A stretch of 64,000 nucleotides of DNA from Rapana venosa (Eukaryota; Mollusca; Gastropoda; Neogastropoda; Muricidae), in the NCBI GenBank assembly GCA_028751875.1, contig CM054141.1, forward strand, positions 38,797,139 to 38,861,138. The letters are read 5' to 3'. The notes below the pieces were generated by a model. That model had not been told where the DNA came from, made no database searches, and saw only the letters and a list, made by a program, of their open reading frames with translations. Positions 47,665-59,534 of this stretch are shown here, in pieces (positions within the stretch are counted from its first letter, which is position 1; every line of letters begins with the position of its first letter). The position numbers were made by a program, and so were the translations under genes.

Positions 47665-47948
47665 CAAACAACACAACACACACACACACACCACACACAC
47701 ACACACACACACACCACATATACATACATTATGTATGTATGTATGTATGTATGTGCGTTGGTGCGTGTGTGTATATATGTATGTATGTATGTATACCTAA
47801 ATGTCTCTCTCCCGTGTGGTTTTGTGCTGTTTTTGTTAGTGTGTGTGCGCGTACGTGTGTGCGCTTGCTCGTGTGTATGTGCGCGCGCGTATGTGTATCT
47901 GTGTGTGTCTGTGTGTGTCTGTGTCTGTGTGTGTACGTGCGCATAAGT
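47665..47948. repeat. compound (CA)(TATG)(GT/GC)n microsatellite
   Basis: CA at 47670-47715, TATG at 47730-47795, GT with GC steps at 47838-47942. Frames of 100-147 codons here are repeat translations. Confidence 0.95.
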
Positions 47949-47999
47949 TTTTTTTTTTCAGTTTTAAAAGCGCTTTGTACAAACGTCTTGCCTGGGGCA

Positions 48000-48620
48000 T
48001 AAGACAGAAAAAAGATACCGAGTGAATAGATACAGAAATGACTAAATAATCAAGCTAACAAATAGTAACTTCACCTCAACGAACTTTCTCCACTCCTCGG
48101 GGTTCTCTATCTCTCCAACCTTCCCCAAACCCTACACATTATAATAAGCCCCTTATTTTTCACTCCCTATTCCAAAACCTAGCCCACCATCTAACCCAAC
48201 AAAACAACCCTACCTCTCCTTTGTGACTAAAAAAACCAAAAAACGACCACCACCCTCACTGCCGCCATAACTACGCGATAATACAAAGTTCAAATAAACC
48301 TGTCCACTCTGACCCCGCCTTTTCTCTGCTCTTCCGCCTCGGGGGCCCCAATTTGGCAGCGGAAGTTGGCGATGCAGGGGAGGCGACGCTGTCGTCCAAT
48401 TCTGTCCCCTGAATGAGGCAATGGAGGCAATTAGGGAAGACGTATTGCTCACAGCAGCACTCTGGACCTTGAAGCACACGGCTTTCTGCACAACTTAATG
48501 AAGACTGTCGCATCTGGGAAGCGAATAATCTCACCGCTGGCGGAATGGTGGATTGAGAAACTCCCCTGCTTGACCTTGAGGGGTCAACGGAGCTTGAATT
48601 TCAATTAGCATCTTCACTGA
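48000..48620. other. GC-richer unique sequence
   Basis: Noticeably richer in G, C and CpG than its surroundings between 48290 and 48560. Overlapping minus-strand frames of 87-93 codons (48210-48534) have mixed composition but no recognisable domain. An exon cannot be excluded, but nothing positively supports one. Confidence 0.3.
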
Positions 48621-49397
48621 TTGTGGGCCAATATTGCTTTTTTGTGTGTGTGCTCTTTTCTTATTTTTTGGTTTTTAGGTTATCACCTGTCGCTGTGGTG
48701 CAAGTTGTGTATTCGTTTATTCATTGATGTATTCGTTGATTGCATTCTTTGATTCATTCCTTAGGTCAGTCTTCAGTCAGGTCTTGCGTTGATATACTGT
48801 GTGGTTGGTTTCCCTGTACTGTTTTGTTAGTGATGAGAGAGAAAGATTATGCAATGCATTTCTAAACAAAACATTTCTAAACCATGCAACAGTTTTCTGC
48901 TGTTTTAAATCTCACAACGGTGTTTTGTTGTTTTTTTGTGGAAGGTATTTTTGTTTTGCTTTTACAGTTTTCTTTGGTTGTGTCTGTTTTTATTATCTTC
49001 TCCATAACCTGAAAGTGCTTCAGGTTGGGTTTTTTTGTAAGACATTTATTTTTTCTTCAGCCACGCTCTAAACAGGGTCTCATTTTACAAACGTAACTTT
49101 CAGATTGAAACTATGAACCTGTCATCATTAGCATTGCTTTTACAACTTATTACTCCACAGCTTACTTTCCAAAATGGAGATTTATCTTCCTATATTGAAC
49201 CAAAGGGAAAAACCTACACGGAAAGGAAGCTCCAAGTGAGTCATTAAGGCTTTGCATCAGTCTTGATTGTTTCTATGCCAGACTCAGCATTCCTAAGATG
49301 GCTGACTAATTCTGTATAATGGCTGGCGAAATTCCCCTGGAAATAAACCAGCGCTGAAAACTTCGCGGAAACACTAGTCTTAGGCGAAACGTTTTAG
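48621..49397. other. unique sequence
   Basis: T-rich in the first half. No gene or repeat recognised. Confidence 0.4.
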
Positions 49398-49421
49398 TTA
49401 GTTAGTTAGATAGATAGATAA

Positions 49422-49459
<38 letters not shown>

Positions 49460-49487
49460 GAGATAGATAGATAGATAGAGACAGACA

Positions 49488-49530
<43 letters not shown>

Positions 49531-49533
49531 CAC

Positions 49534-49570
<37 letters not shown>

Positions 49571-49628
49571 AACAGCATAAAAAAGAAAGACAGAACACAA
49601 ACAGACACACACATACACACAACACGAC

Positions 49629-49674
<46 letters not shown>

Positions 49675-49685
49675 CACATACATAC
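49398..49685. repeat. compound (TTAG)(GATA)(GACA)(CA)n microsatellite
   Basis: Two long CA tracts at 49489-49565 and 49630-49676 with a GATA/GACA block before them. Confidence 0.95.
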
Positions 49686-49859
49686 ATACATGCACACTGT
49701 CACTGTCTCTTTCAGTCTCTGTCTCTCTCTGTGTCTCTTCACCTTCACAAGTTAGTGAAACACAAAGACATACACTCAGCAGGCAAACAGAAACACAGGG
49801 TAAAGGGGAGGGGGGTGGGGGGGGGGGGGTGAAAAAGGAGGGAATGTTCTGAAAATTTT

Positions 49860-50222
49860 ACTGAGTTAGTCAATTAGTTAGATAGTTGGATGGTTAGATA
49901 GGTACTTAGCTAGTTAGATAATTGGATGGTTACTTAACTATCTAGTTATTCAGCTGGTTATTTAGCTAGCTACTTAGCTCATTTGCTAGTTAGTTCGTTC
50001 GCTAGTTATTTAGCTAGTTAGTTATTTTGTTAGCTAGGTAGCTAGTTAGTCAGTTAGTCAGTCACTTAGTTAGTTAGTTAGTTAGTTAGTGACTTAGTTA
50101 GCTAGTTAGTTATTTCGTTAGTTACTCAGTAAGTTAGTTAGCTAGTTAGGTGTGTACGTAGATGGCTACGTATGTAGCTAGTTAGCTAGTTATTTAGTTA
50201 CTTAATGAGTTATTTAGTGTTT
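49860..50222. repeat. degenerate (TAGT)n/(TAGC)n tract, about 360 bp
   Basis: Tetranucleotide-based sequence, mostly TAGT with TAGC, TATT and TCGT variants. Few consecutive units are perfect, unlike the other microsatellites in the window. Confidence 0.85.
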
Positions 50223-50819
50223 TCATGAATCAGTCAAAAAATCAGTTACTTATCATTCTAAATAGTTTGATTATTTCTTTGTTGGTTGGTTATTCATGTT
50301 TTTCTTGTTGGTTTTTTTTGGCTGGTGGTGGGGGGAGGAGTGTAGTTTTTACTGATTTTTTTGTTGGTCCAGGTGGGGGGGGGGGGGGGGGGCGAATAAG
50401 TAAAGGCAAGCATCACCGCCTTCCCACGCACAAGTTACTGTTATTTTTCTCTTGATGCCAGATCTGGACTCAATTTATGGATATGGTCTCCCTAGGTACA
50501 AGCCGTAAACCACAGTGGTGAAGATGACTGTGTCTACAGCGGCCCCTATAAAACCTGTGAATTAACTCTGTGGGAGCACTTCTGCTCTGGCCGCTTCCAG
50601 ACACTCGGTCTGTCTGTCTGTCTACCCAGCGGCATAACTTGACAGCAGGGAACTACCCAGTCCTTGACCTGCAACTGTCCACTGCACTCACTGCCGTTGG
50701 CGAAAAGCGATAGAAGAAAAGCAAACAAGCATGATGAAGGTTGTGTGCATACATAAGTAGAAAACAATGAGAGTCCTGTTTCGCGCAAGAAAAGTATGCC
50801 GTGTCGGGATGGTGTTTAT

Positions 50820-51120
50820 GTAACACAAGATAAGACAATGCAATGCAGGACAAAAGAGAATAATATAACGCAATACAAGACAATATAACGTAACGCAACA
50901 CAACGCATCGTATAGGAACACAACACAGCGCAATGCAATGCAAAGCAACATCATACAGTATCACACAATGCAACACAATTTAATGCAATGCAATATCGTA
51001 CAGATTTATACAATGCATTAAAATACAACGCAATACAATGCGATACCATGTAAGGCAATATAACGCACTACACTACAACGCAATGAAGTACAATGAGATA
51101 CAATACGACACAATGCAATT
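50820..51120. repeat. degenerate pentanucleotide (ACAAT/GCAAT/ACAAC)n, about 300 bp
   Basis: Repeated 5-mers such as GCAAT, ACAAT, ACGCA and ACAAC, highly diverged. Same class as 32085-32215. Confidence 0.8.
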
Positions 51121-51257
51121 TAGTGAGATTATTTCATTTGATTGATTTGATTTAAGACACATACAACTGGGGAAAGAACGGCACTAAGAGAATTTTAGAT
51201 AGACAACAACATTATATATCTATTTTAGACCAGCAAGACTGACTGACTAACTGACTA

Positions 51258-51555
51258 ACGCAATCTGACGACCCGGGTTCGATTCCCGTTCAAGGGGGAT
51301 ATTTTCCTCTGGAGTTAACATCAGTGCAGACTCCACTCTACCCAAAAGTCCTTCGGATGAGACTATAGACCGAGGTCCCGTGTGCGAACGCACGCATAAC
51401 ATCTTGCGCACACGTTAAATCCTGTTCCGCTTTTCGTAAGAGTAGACCATTGTGTGCCGGTGGGAACAGATGACATAATTTACAAAACCGCATACACACG
51501 GGGACTGATTGTTAAAAAGCACATGAGTGCTTATTCCATTATCCTTGCTATAATT
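51258..51555 (+). mobile_element. S2 SINE lacking the A box
   Basis: Starts at ACGCAATCTGACGACCCGGG with an intact B box (GGTTCGATTCC). The body follows the family fully, ending GCTTATTCCATTATCCTTGC. The first 30 bases of the tRNA head are missing and ACTGACTAACTGACT precedes the start. Confidence 0.85.
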
Positions 51556-51719
51556 TTTTTTAAATTGACTACTTTATGGACTAAACAGAAAAAAGCCACT
51601 TTGTTCATGTATAGACGTACTTTGCCAGAGTTTGAAACCTTTGAGGACAAAATGGTTTCCATCTTCACAGGATTATGTTGGTTTACATGACTTTGGGTTG
51701 CAAATGAATGCTTTGAAAA

Positions 51720-51776
51720 GAAGAAGAAGAAGAGGTGAAGAAGAAGAAGAAGAAGAAGAAGAAGAAGAAGAGAGAA
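51720..51776. repeat. (GAA)n microsatellite
   Basis: About 17 GAA units with one GGT interruption. Confidence 0.95.
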
Positions 51777-52169
51777 AAGGTATCGCGTCCATAACTGTCT
51801 TGGCAAAGGGCAGAGAACTGTGTTTCTCATAACAAAGTCGCACTTTCTCTTCAGAAACTCTAAGAACAGACATCGGAACGTATCTCAAGTTAAGGGTTAC
51901 TTCAACCAATAGCACTGCGCAGTATTTCTGCAAAAGAAAGATTATTTAAAAAAAAAAAAAAATCCACCAAAAACAATGTACACTTTGCAAAGAGTGATTT
52001 GTAACGGATGGCAAACGAGTAGAGAAGTAGTAGGCCTTTGATCATCATGCCGGCCATTTTATCGTCCTAGATTTTAGTGTCGTGGGATGGTGAATAGCCT
52101 AGTCTTCAGAGTGTCCGACTTGCAATTTGCCTGTAACTATCAGCGAGGGATGGAATCTCCCTGAAAACA

Positions 52170-52215
52170 TTGTCTTTTGCTTCCTCTGCTTGAGCGTAGT
52201 GGTTCACCAATAGTG

Positions 52216-52265
<50 letters not shown>

Positions 52266-52330
52266 GTGTACTCGACTGTACTTTTTGAGCCACCATTAAG
52301 GTAGCCGCTTTCTGACTTCGGGCATAATGG
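52170..52330 (-). mobile_element. S4 tail with internal (AC)n expansion
   Basis: The minus-strand reading begins TATGCCCGAAGTCAGAAAGC and GGCTACCTTAATGGTGGC. It then has an expanded AC tract (plus strand 52220-52268) exactly where the 38591 copy has CGCACACACAC. It ends TTGGTGAACCACTACGCTCA. Confidence 0.75.
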
Positions 52331-52789
52331 ATGGGCGTGATTAAAGGAGTTAAGTATTTTATGGAAATTTTGACACTGCTGTCAAATTTGTTTCCACGCA
52401 CGTCTTTGGGTTGAGATTAGAAACCAGGGTAGTTCGCGTACGCACGCATGGACAGTGGGTAAGTTAGCTGTAGCCTGGCCAACTGTCTGGTGACTTGTCA
52501 CTCGCTAATTGACACGTTTAAAATGCTGAGTCATTGTGTGAAGTGACGAAGTGAAAAATAGGACTTAGCTGCCAGTGGGAGTTAAGCTTGTTAGCTAGTT
52601 TTGTTTTGTGTTGTTTTTGTTTGATTAGGTTTCTTTGGCCAAGCTTCTTTACGTCTTCGTTGTCCCAGCACCTTGTAAAATCCTGTTGTGCCTTTGCCTT
52701 GAAATGTTGAAAGCGTTAAAGCAGACAAACGAGACGAAAGAGCCCGAGCTGATAGGAAAATAAGATGCGATTAAGGCAAACAGTTGAAT

Positions 52790-52790
<1 letters not shown>

Positions 52791-52846
<56 letters not shown>
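52791..52846. repeat. (AC)n tract in T3
   Basis: About 27 perfect AC units directly after GGCAAACAGTTGAATCC. Confidence 0.95.
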
Positions 52847-52849
<3 letters not shown>

Positions 52850-53727
52850 TGTTTGTGCGTTTGTGCCAAAGTCAAAGTGAAAGTTACACTTTTATTTTCA
52901 GATGGTACATTAAAAAAAGCAGTGCAATTGTGTGTGTGTGTGTTTGTTTGTGTGTGAATTTCATTTTAGCATTTCATACGTGTGGAAAATGAGCATGGGA
53001 TGCCAAATCAACTCTTTTGGATACTTCTGAGTCTCAAAACACCCCGTGTGGTTTCAGCGTACTTTAAAATGTTGTCGGATTTGATACATGTTTATTTGGA
53101 CTTTTACAGACTCAAAATTAAGGAAAAGTGCAAATTTCAACAAACGCATCTACTACTTCTCTGCAGCCAAGTGTTTTGAAAACGCTTGAAAATGATGTGC
53201 AAATGTCAGCGTCTATTCGGCAGTGGCAGAGGACATCGTAACCTGTCCAAATATTTGATGACCTGTCACTTGATGATTAACAAGTTTGGAAAGCACAGAC
53301 GTAAACTGACGGAGTGAGAAAGGGACGTGGTTTCTAATGGGCGTTTAAGCTTGTTTGTTTCTTCGTAGCCAAGCTTCTTCTCTCCATTGGCTCACCGTTT
53401 GAAAGCCTGTCTTTGCCTTTCCTGATGAAAGCACTTAAAGCAAATTAGCCAGAGAAACCCTAATAGGTTTTCAGAGAGAAAAGCAAAATCGATGCGATTA
53501 AGACAAAGAATTGCTTCCCTATTCTAGTCTCTTTTATATACTCACCAAAACAGATTTTTAAAAAGTAATAAAGGAATATAAAATGCACTACGCTACATGT
53601 TTTTGCTGTTACACTATTCGGTATATAGTTTAATTTTAAAAAAGTTGTGCTAAAGTATTTTTTTTAGTTTTTTATTTCTATTAAAAAAATATTTTTTGTC
53701 GTGTTCTATTCTTAGAATTGTTGCTAT

Positions 53728-53747
53728 GATGATGAATGATGCGATGG

Positions 53748-53787
<40 letters not shown>

Positions 53788-54070
53788 GGTGACGATGATG
53801 ATGATGATGATGATGGGTGGTAGATGGTGATGACGATGACGACGAAGAGAGGATAGACGACGTACGATGATGATGAATGGCAGTGGTGGTGGTGGTGGTG
53901 GTGGAGGTGATGATGATGGCAGTGGTGAGCTGCCTGCTGCTGCTGCTGCTGGATGGTGAGATGATGTATGGACGATGATGCGACGATGGCGACGACGATG
54001 ATGATGATGATGATGGCAATGGTAATAATGATGATAAGGAGGAGGAAGAGGAGGAGGAAGAGGAGGCTAA
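53728..54070. repeat. (GAT)n tract with GGT, CTG and GAG variants
   Basis: GAT or ATG triplets over about 340 bases with blocks of GGT, CTG and GGA. The His and Ser homopolymer frames are artefacts. Confidence 0.95.
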
Positions 54071-54565
54071 GAATGATGAGGAAAACCCTCTTTCTGGTTC
54101 CCTCAAATCTCAATGAATCTCCTTTCCAGCTTGTCAAAGAACAAGAGAGTGGTCATCAAACAGTGAGGCAGGTCATGCACTGTCCACTGACGTTATTATC
54201 ACCACTTAAAAAAACCCAAAAAGTCACATCTAAAACCGATTTTGGTGTGGGAAATGAGCACGGACTAACAAATCAATTCTTTGGACATTAATTCCTTTCG
54301 TATCTTAAAACACTCTCATGTTCTCTTTGGGAGATTTGAACATTTCCCCATCTCGCTGATATTGATTGAACTGTGCAGATTCAAATTGGGATGTGTGCAA
54401 ATTTAAAGGGAGACAACTTTGTTTCCCAGCCATCGCTATTGTGCAGTCAAGTGTTCGAACATGTCCGAAACTGATGTGCGAATGTCAACGTGCATTATGT
54501 GGTAAGGGTGAACAGTTTGTGACCTGTCTCTCTGAGTCATGACTTGTCACTTGATGATTGACGAG

Positions 54566-54800
<235 letters not shown>

Positions 54801-54987
54801 GGTCTGAACTGAGGGAGTGCAACAACATAAAATCGGAGTTATCTTGGCCAACTTAGGGAGCTATTTGCAATGCCATGTCCCGTTAAAGTCTCTTTTTTTC
54901 TTTTAATTTTTAACCATTTAAAGAAAGAAACAAACAAAACTAAAAACGCAAGCATCCAACACAAACAAACAAAACCCAACCAAGCAA

Positions 54988-54991
<4 letters not shown>

Positions 54992-55027
<36 letters not shown>

Positions 55028-55041
55028 GTGTGTGTGTGTGG

Positions 55042-55129
<88 letters not shown>

Positions 55130-55165
55130 GGAGAGAGAGAGAGAAGAGAGAGAAGAGAGAGATAA
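54992..55165. repeat. (GT)n followed by (GA)n in T3
   Basis: GT to 55041, a short GAGTA link, then GA to about 55165. Confidence 0.95.
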
Positions 55166-55900
55166 TTTACCTAAATCTGTCATGAAAATGTTTTTTATTG
55201 GGACATTTTGACTTTTAAAAAAAGTATATGCTGTTCTGTTTCTGTCGATGATCATGTCAATAAAGATGATGAAAAGTATGCTGCTGATGGTGGTGATGAC
55301 AAGGGTCATGACGATAATGCTGTCGGCTGCTGCTGCTGATTTTCAATCATCAATGTTATCATTTTACATTAAAGAACACGGGGTCAAAAAATGAGCACGA
55401 ACAAACACAAATAACTCTTCTGATATGTTTTCATCTTTAAGAACACGTTCACATCACTTAGAATAAATAATTCCTCCAATGACCTCATTCTGTTGATTTC
55501 AATCGGACATTCCAAAATTCAAATTTCATGATGTGCAAATTTTCAAATGTGCTTTTAGGTTTTTTTTCTTCAGCCGCTAAACCAGTTTTGCAACCAAACT
55601 GTTTGAAATTGCCTGAAAATGATGTGCAAATGTCAGCAGCGTGCATTTGGACTGTAAAGGGGGAGAGTGTGTGTAACCTGTCCAACTATTTGTTGGCCTG
55701 TCACTTGCTAATTGACAAGTTTGAAAAAGGAGAGGCGTTGTGAGCTGAAAGAGTAAAATTTTTTTTTGAAAAGAGGGGGGGGGGGGGGGGGTTGAGAGGG
55801 GGGGATGCCACAGGGAGTTAAGCTTGTTAGCTGCCTTTTGTCAGCAAGCGAAGGCTATTGGCAAAAAATCAGATGCGAACAAGGCAGAGGATTGTAAGTT

Positions 55901-56129
55901 CTTCTCTCTCTCTCTGTCCCTGTCTCTGTCTGTCTGTCTCTCTGGGTTTTTTTTCCTAGGGGACTAGATGTTAAAAAACAACAACAAAAAGCAAAAAAAA
56001 TCCCCACCCAAACACATTCATTATCCTCGAAACAAAAGATTTTGATTTTATTTTATTTTATTTTATCACTCTGTCTGTCTGTCTTCCTGTCAATCTATCT
56101 GTCTGTCCCTCCCTCTCTCTTCCTGTGTG
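55901..56129. repeat. low-complexity TC, A-rich and TTTTA segment
   Basis: TC/TCTG at 55907-55942, A-rich from 55973, TTTTA units at 56045-56066, then TCTG. Confidence 0.8.
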
Positions 56130-56245
56130 TGTATTTGTACGTGTGTGTGTGTGTGTGTGCGTTTGTGTATGTGTGTGTGTGCATGCATGCATGTGCGCGC
56201 GCGTGTGTGTATGTGCGTGCGTGCGCGCGTGCGTGCGTGCGTGAG
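56130..56245. repeat. (GT)n with GC/AT steps
   Basis: Alternating purine-pyrimidine tract with GT, GCAT and GCGC blocks. Confidence 0.9.
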
Positions 56246-56339
56246 AAGCAGATAAACCAGACACAGCAACACATTAAAGCCAGTGCATCGTTTAAGCCAG
56301 TAGACGCTAATGTGATAATGATTTACTACCAGTGTTGCC

Positions 56340-56420
56340 AGCGTAGTGCAGTGAAGTGCAGTGAGTGCAGTGAAGTGCAGTGCAGTGCAGTGCAGTGCAG
56401 TGAAGTGAAGTGCAGTGAAG
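56340..56420. repeat. (GTGCA)n pentanucleotide tract
   Basis: GTGCA and GTGAA units, about 16 in number, nearly perfect in the middle. Confidence 0.9.
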
Positions 56421-56562
56421 CGGGGTTGTGGCCAAAAGCCAGGAGAGACGGCTGGCCAGTTTACTGTGATGAAAATTAATGAGGAAGAAGTGTGTTGCAA
56501 GTCTGTGTTTCTCATTTGCGATTATTTCATTTTAACTGTAGAGACTGGAGTTTAAGCCAACG

Positions 56563-56682
56563 ATTTATTTATTTATTTATTCATTTATTTATGGATTAAA
56601 ACATTATTTATGGAATTTTAAAGTTTATTTATGCATTCATTTATTTATTCATTCCATTTATTTATTTATTGTATATTTTTAT
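56563..56682. repeat. (TTTA)n tract adjoining an S2 3' end
   Basis: TTTA units with TTCA variants abut the 3' end of the minus-strand S2 at 56683. On that strand they read (AATA)n, the S2 tail motif, so this is an expanded SINE tail. Confidence 0.85.
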
Positions 56683-56976
56683 TTCGAAGATAATGGAATA
56701 AGCACTCATGCGTTTTTTTAACATCAAGCTTCCGAGTATATGTAATTTTGTAAATTTTGTCATTCGTTCTCACCGGCACACAATTGCCTACTCTTCCCAA
56801 AAGCGGATTGGGTTTTAACGCGTGAAGCAAAAGATGTTTTGCTTGCGTTCGCATACGGGAACTCGGTTTATAGTCTCATCCGAAGAACTTCTAAGCAGTG
56901 GAGTCGGCACTGGTGATAACTGCAGTGGACAAATCCTCTTAAACGAGATTCGAGCCCGGGTCAGCAGATCACATCG
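56683..56976 (-). mobile_element. S2 SINE, nearly full length
   Basis: On the minus strand, GACCCGGGCTCGAATCTCG (B-box region), GCCGACTCCACTGC, CGGATGAGACTATAAACCGA, GCACACAATTG (plus) and ATTATCTTCG follow the S2 order. The A-box end is not clear. The S2 copy at 57226 lies 250 bases downstream in the opposite orientation. Confidence 0.8.
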
Positions 56977-57089
56977 TGTATATTATGTGTTGTGTATAAA
57001 AGTGGACAATCATGGTATTGATGTGTGAGGACGTGCAGATGCAATAATATGCGCTTCTACACGTGCACGCAAGCGCGCACGCAAGGATG

Positions 57090-57147
57090 TGTATGAGTGC
57101 GCACACATGCGTGCATGCATGCACACAGACTCACACACATACACACA

Positions 57148-57189
<42 letters not shown>

Positions 57190-57225
57190 CACACACACAC
57201 ACACACACACGCACGCACGCACACA
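57090..57225. repeat. (CA)n with GC/AT steps
   Basis: GCAT steps lead into CA, ending exactly at the truncated S2 copy. Confidence 0.95.
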
Positions 57226-57430
57226 TCAACAGATGAGACTTTAAACCGAGGCCCCGTGTTCGAAGGCATGCAGAACATCTTGCGCACACGTTAAATCCTG
57301 TTCCGCTTTTCGGAAGAGTAGGCCATTGTGTGCCGGTGGAAACAGATGACAAAATTTACAAAACCGCATACACGCGGGGACTGGATGAAAAAAACGATGG
57401 TGCTTATTCCATTATCCTCGATATAAAAGA
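57226..57430 (+). mobile_element. S2 SINE, 5'-truncated copy
   Basis: Starts at CAACAGATGAGACTTTAAAC and continues through CGCACACGTTAAATCCTGTT and GGCCATTGTGTGCCGGTGGA to ATTATCCTCGATATAAAAGA and AATAAATAAA-like tail bases. Confidence 0.85.
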
Positions 57431-57726
57431 ATAAATAAATTTAACACACACACACACACAACTACACACACCTCCTCAGGCGTGTGCATGTTTTACATAG
57501 AACATCACTTTTGTCTCCTTAATCTTTCTGTTTTGATAAAATACGCAGCTGCACAGAAGGGAAAAAAAAACACAAGTCAAAATAAAACCCAACAAAAAAC
57601 CACAGTGTGAGAATACACTCTCTGATATTTCAGAGAGGGTGAAGCAACCTGTTATGTTGTTGTTGTTGTTGTTGTTGTTGTCTGAGCAAAAGTCTCCTAA
57701 GCATATATTATCAGCTAGATAAAAAC

Positions 57727-57818
57727 GAGAGAGAGAGAGAGAGAGAGAGACGAGAGAGAGAGAGAGAGAGAGTGAGAGAGAGAGGAGAGTAGAGAGAGAG
57801 AGAGAGAGAGGGGGGGGG

Positions 57819-57851
<33 letters not shown>

Positions 57852-57863
57852 GAGAGAGAGAAG

Positions 57864-57948
<85 letters not shown>
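57727..57948. repeat. (GA)n tract in T4 unit 1
   Basis: About 220 bases of GA with a short run of G at 57811. The second T4 unit has only GTGAGAGAGAAGAGTAAGAG at the equivalent place (59090). Confidence 0.95.
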
Positions 57949-57949
<1 letters not shown>

Positions 57950-58032
57950 GACGCATGAGGATCTCCAAGCAAGAAGCTTCTTCGTTCTAGCAAGTTTTGG
58001 CCTTTGGCCCTTAAGTTATTAAATTGTTTACC

Positions 58033-58371
58033 GCGGACGGGATAACCTGGTGGTTTGAGTGATGCGCATTTGCGCTCGAGATCTGCTGACCCGGGTTCAA
58101 ATCTCGTTCAAGAGGATTTTTCCTTCTGGAATTAACATCAGTGCCGACTCCACTCCCTCCCTAGAAGTCAATGGAATGAGACTATAAACCTAAGTCCCGT
58201 GTGCGAACGCACGCAGAACATCATGCGCACACGTTAAACCCGTTCCGCGTTTTGGAACATTAGGCCATTGTGTACAAGTAGGAACTGATGACAAAATTTA
58301 CAAAGCTACATAGACATGGGGACTGTATGTAAAAATAGCACGTGAATGCTTATTCCATTATCCTCGAAATT
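58033..58371 (+). mobile_element. S2 tRNA-derived SINE, full length
   Basis: GCGGACGGGATAACCTGGTG carries the A box and GGGTTCAAATCTC the B box. The rest follows the family to CTTATTCCATTATCCTCGAA and an A-tract. Comparable in completeness with the 12590 copy. Confidence 0.9.
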
Positions 58372-58675
58372 AAAAAAAAAACCCACACCCACGGCGCTAG
58401 GCAGCATCTGTGTGGTGTATTTTGAATAAGGTGGTGAATATTATAACACTTTAAAAGATTGATTTGGAAGAGTATTTTTTTGAATATTTAATATCATATT
58501 TGCAAAATGGTCGAAATACCTGCAATAACACTGACAGAATACTTTTTTAAAAAGATCTCTTATTTGCTATAATATGTTCATTGTGTATGGTCTTTTTATT
58601 TCGTTTGGGTTGTATGTCTCTGTCTTTCTCAGGAGTGTGTTAGTCACTGCATAGCAGCATACGAGCAGAAGCCCA

Positions 58676-58852
58676 TGCATGCACACGCACCCACACCCCC
58701 ACACCCACACCCACACTCACCCACCCACACACCCACGCACCCACGCACCCACGCACACCCCCACCCCCACCCCCTACACACAGTCCCCCCCCCCCACACA
58801 CACACACATACTCACACACACACACAGTCACACACATACACACACATACACA
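58676..58852. repeat. (CA)n/(CCCA)n tract
   Basis: CACCCA and CCCACA units to about 58795, then CA with TA breaks. Confidence 0.95.
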
Positions 58853-59246
58853 TCTCCCCAGGGTATGGATGGTTTTGCATAGAACATCGCTTTCTATCTT
58901 TTAATCCCGTTTTCGCAAGATGCACAGCTGCTTAGGGAGGTAAGATAAACAATCCAAAGAAAAGCACGCGATGTTAAAAGGCACTGTCTCTGAATATTTC
59001 TGGATGTTTTCAATGAAAGTTTTATATTGTCGTTGCTGTCTCGACATCTGCGGTCCTACGAATATTATTATTAAGATACACTCCCTAGTGAGAGAGAAGA
59101 GTAAGAGCGTTCCTAAATAGACACCTCCTTCTAGCAAGTTCTGGCTCTAAAGTTCTTACACTTTTGAGGGCCAAAGCAGCATGCATATATATCATAACTT
59201 TCGGATGATATGGTAAATAGAATGAAGTTTTAGAATGCTATTGACA

Positions 59247-59490
59247 GACGCTATAGCTGAGTGGTTAAGACCGTTCGACGTCGATCCCATGGGTCCATGA
59301 ATCGTGGGTTCGAATCTCAGCAGCGTTCTGATGAATTAAGGGTGCAGATGCTACGATCTCTCAGGTTAACTTTGAATGAAGACCTACCAGCACCTTAATT
59401 TATTTTGTGTATATATTATACACATACAGAAGATCAAAGATATGCATGTTAAAGACCCCGTGATTTATGTCAGTATTCCATACATTATTA

Positions 59491-59534
<44 letters not shown>

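Larger units (their letters stand above)
57480..59170 (+). repeat. T4 tandem duplication, two units of about 1.15-1.4 kb
   Basis: ACATAGAACATCACTTTTGT at about 57495 matches GCATAGAACATCGCTTTCTA at about 58877. The match continues through GCAGCTGCACAGAAGGG versus GCACAGCTGCTTAGGG. GTTCTAGCAAGTTTTGGC at 57984 matches CTTCTAGCAAGTTCTGGC at 59128. The first unit carries a GA tract and, near its end, an S2 insertion that the second lacks. Confidence 0.75.

Noticed and set aside
49860..50222. Telomere-type (TTAG)n repeat
   Set aside because: The unit is four bases, degenerate and internal. The expected mollusc telomere repeat is TTAGGG, which is not seen in runs here.
52085..52150. tRNA-like head (AATAGCCTAGTC)
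   Set aside because: No B box at the expected distance, and the adjoining recognisable element (S4 tail) is on the other strand.
59247..59329. tRNA gene
   Set aside because: The acceptor stem and A/B boxes are good but no regular anticodon arm is evident. The sequence continues into a SINE body shared with other loci.
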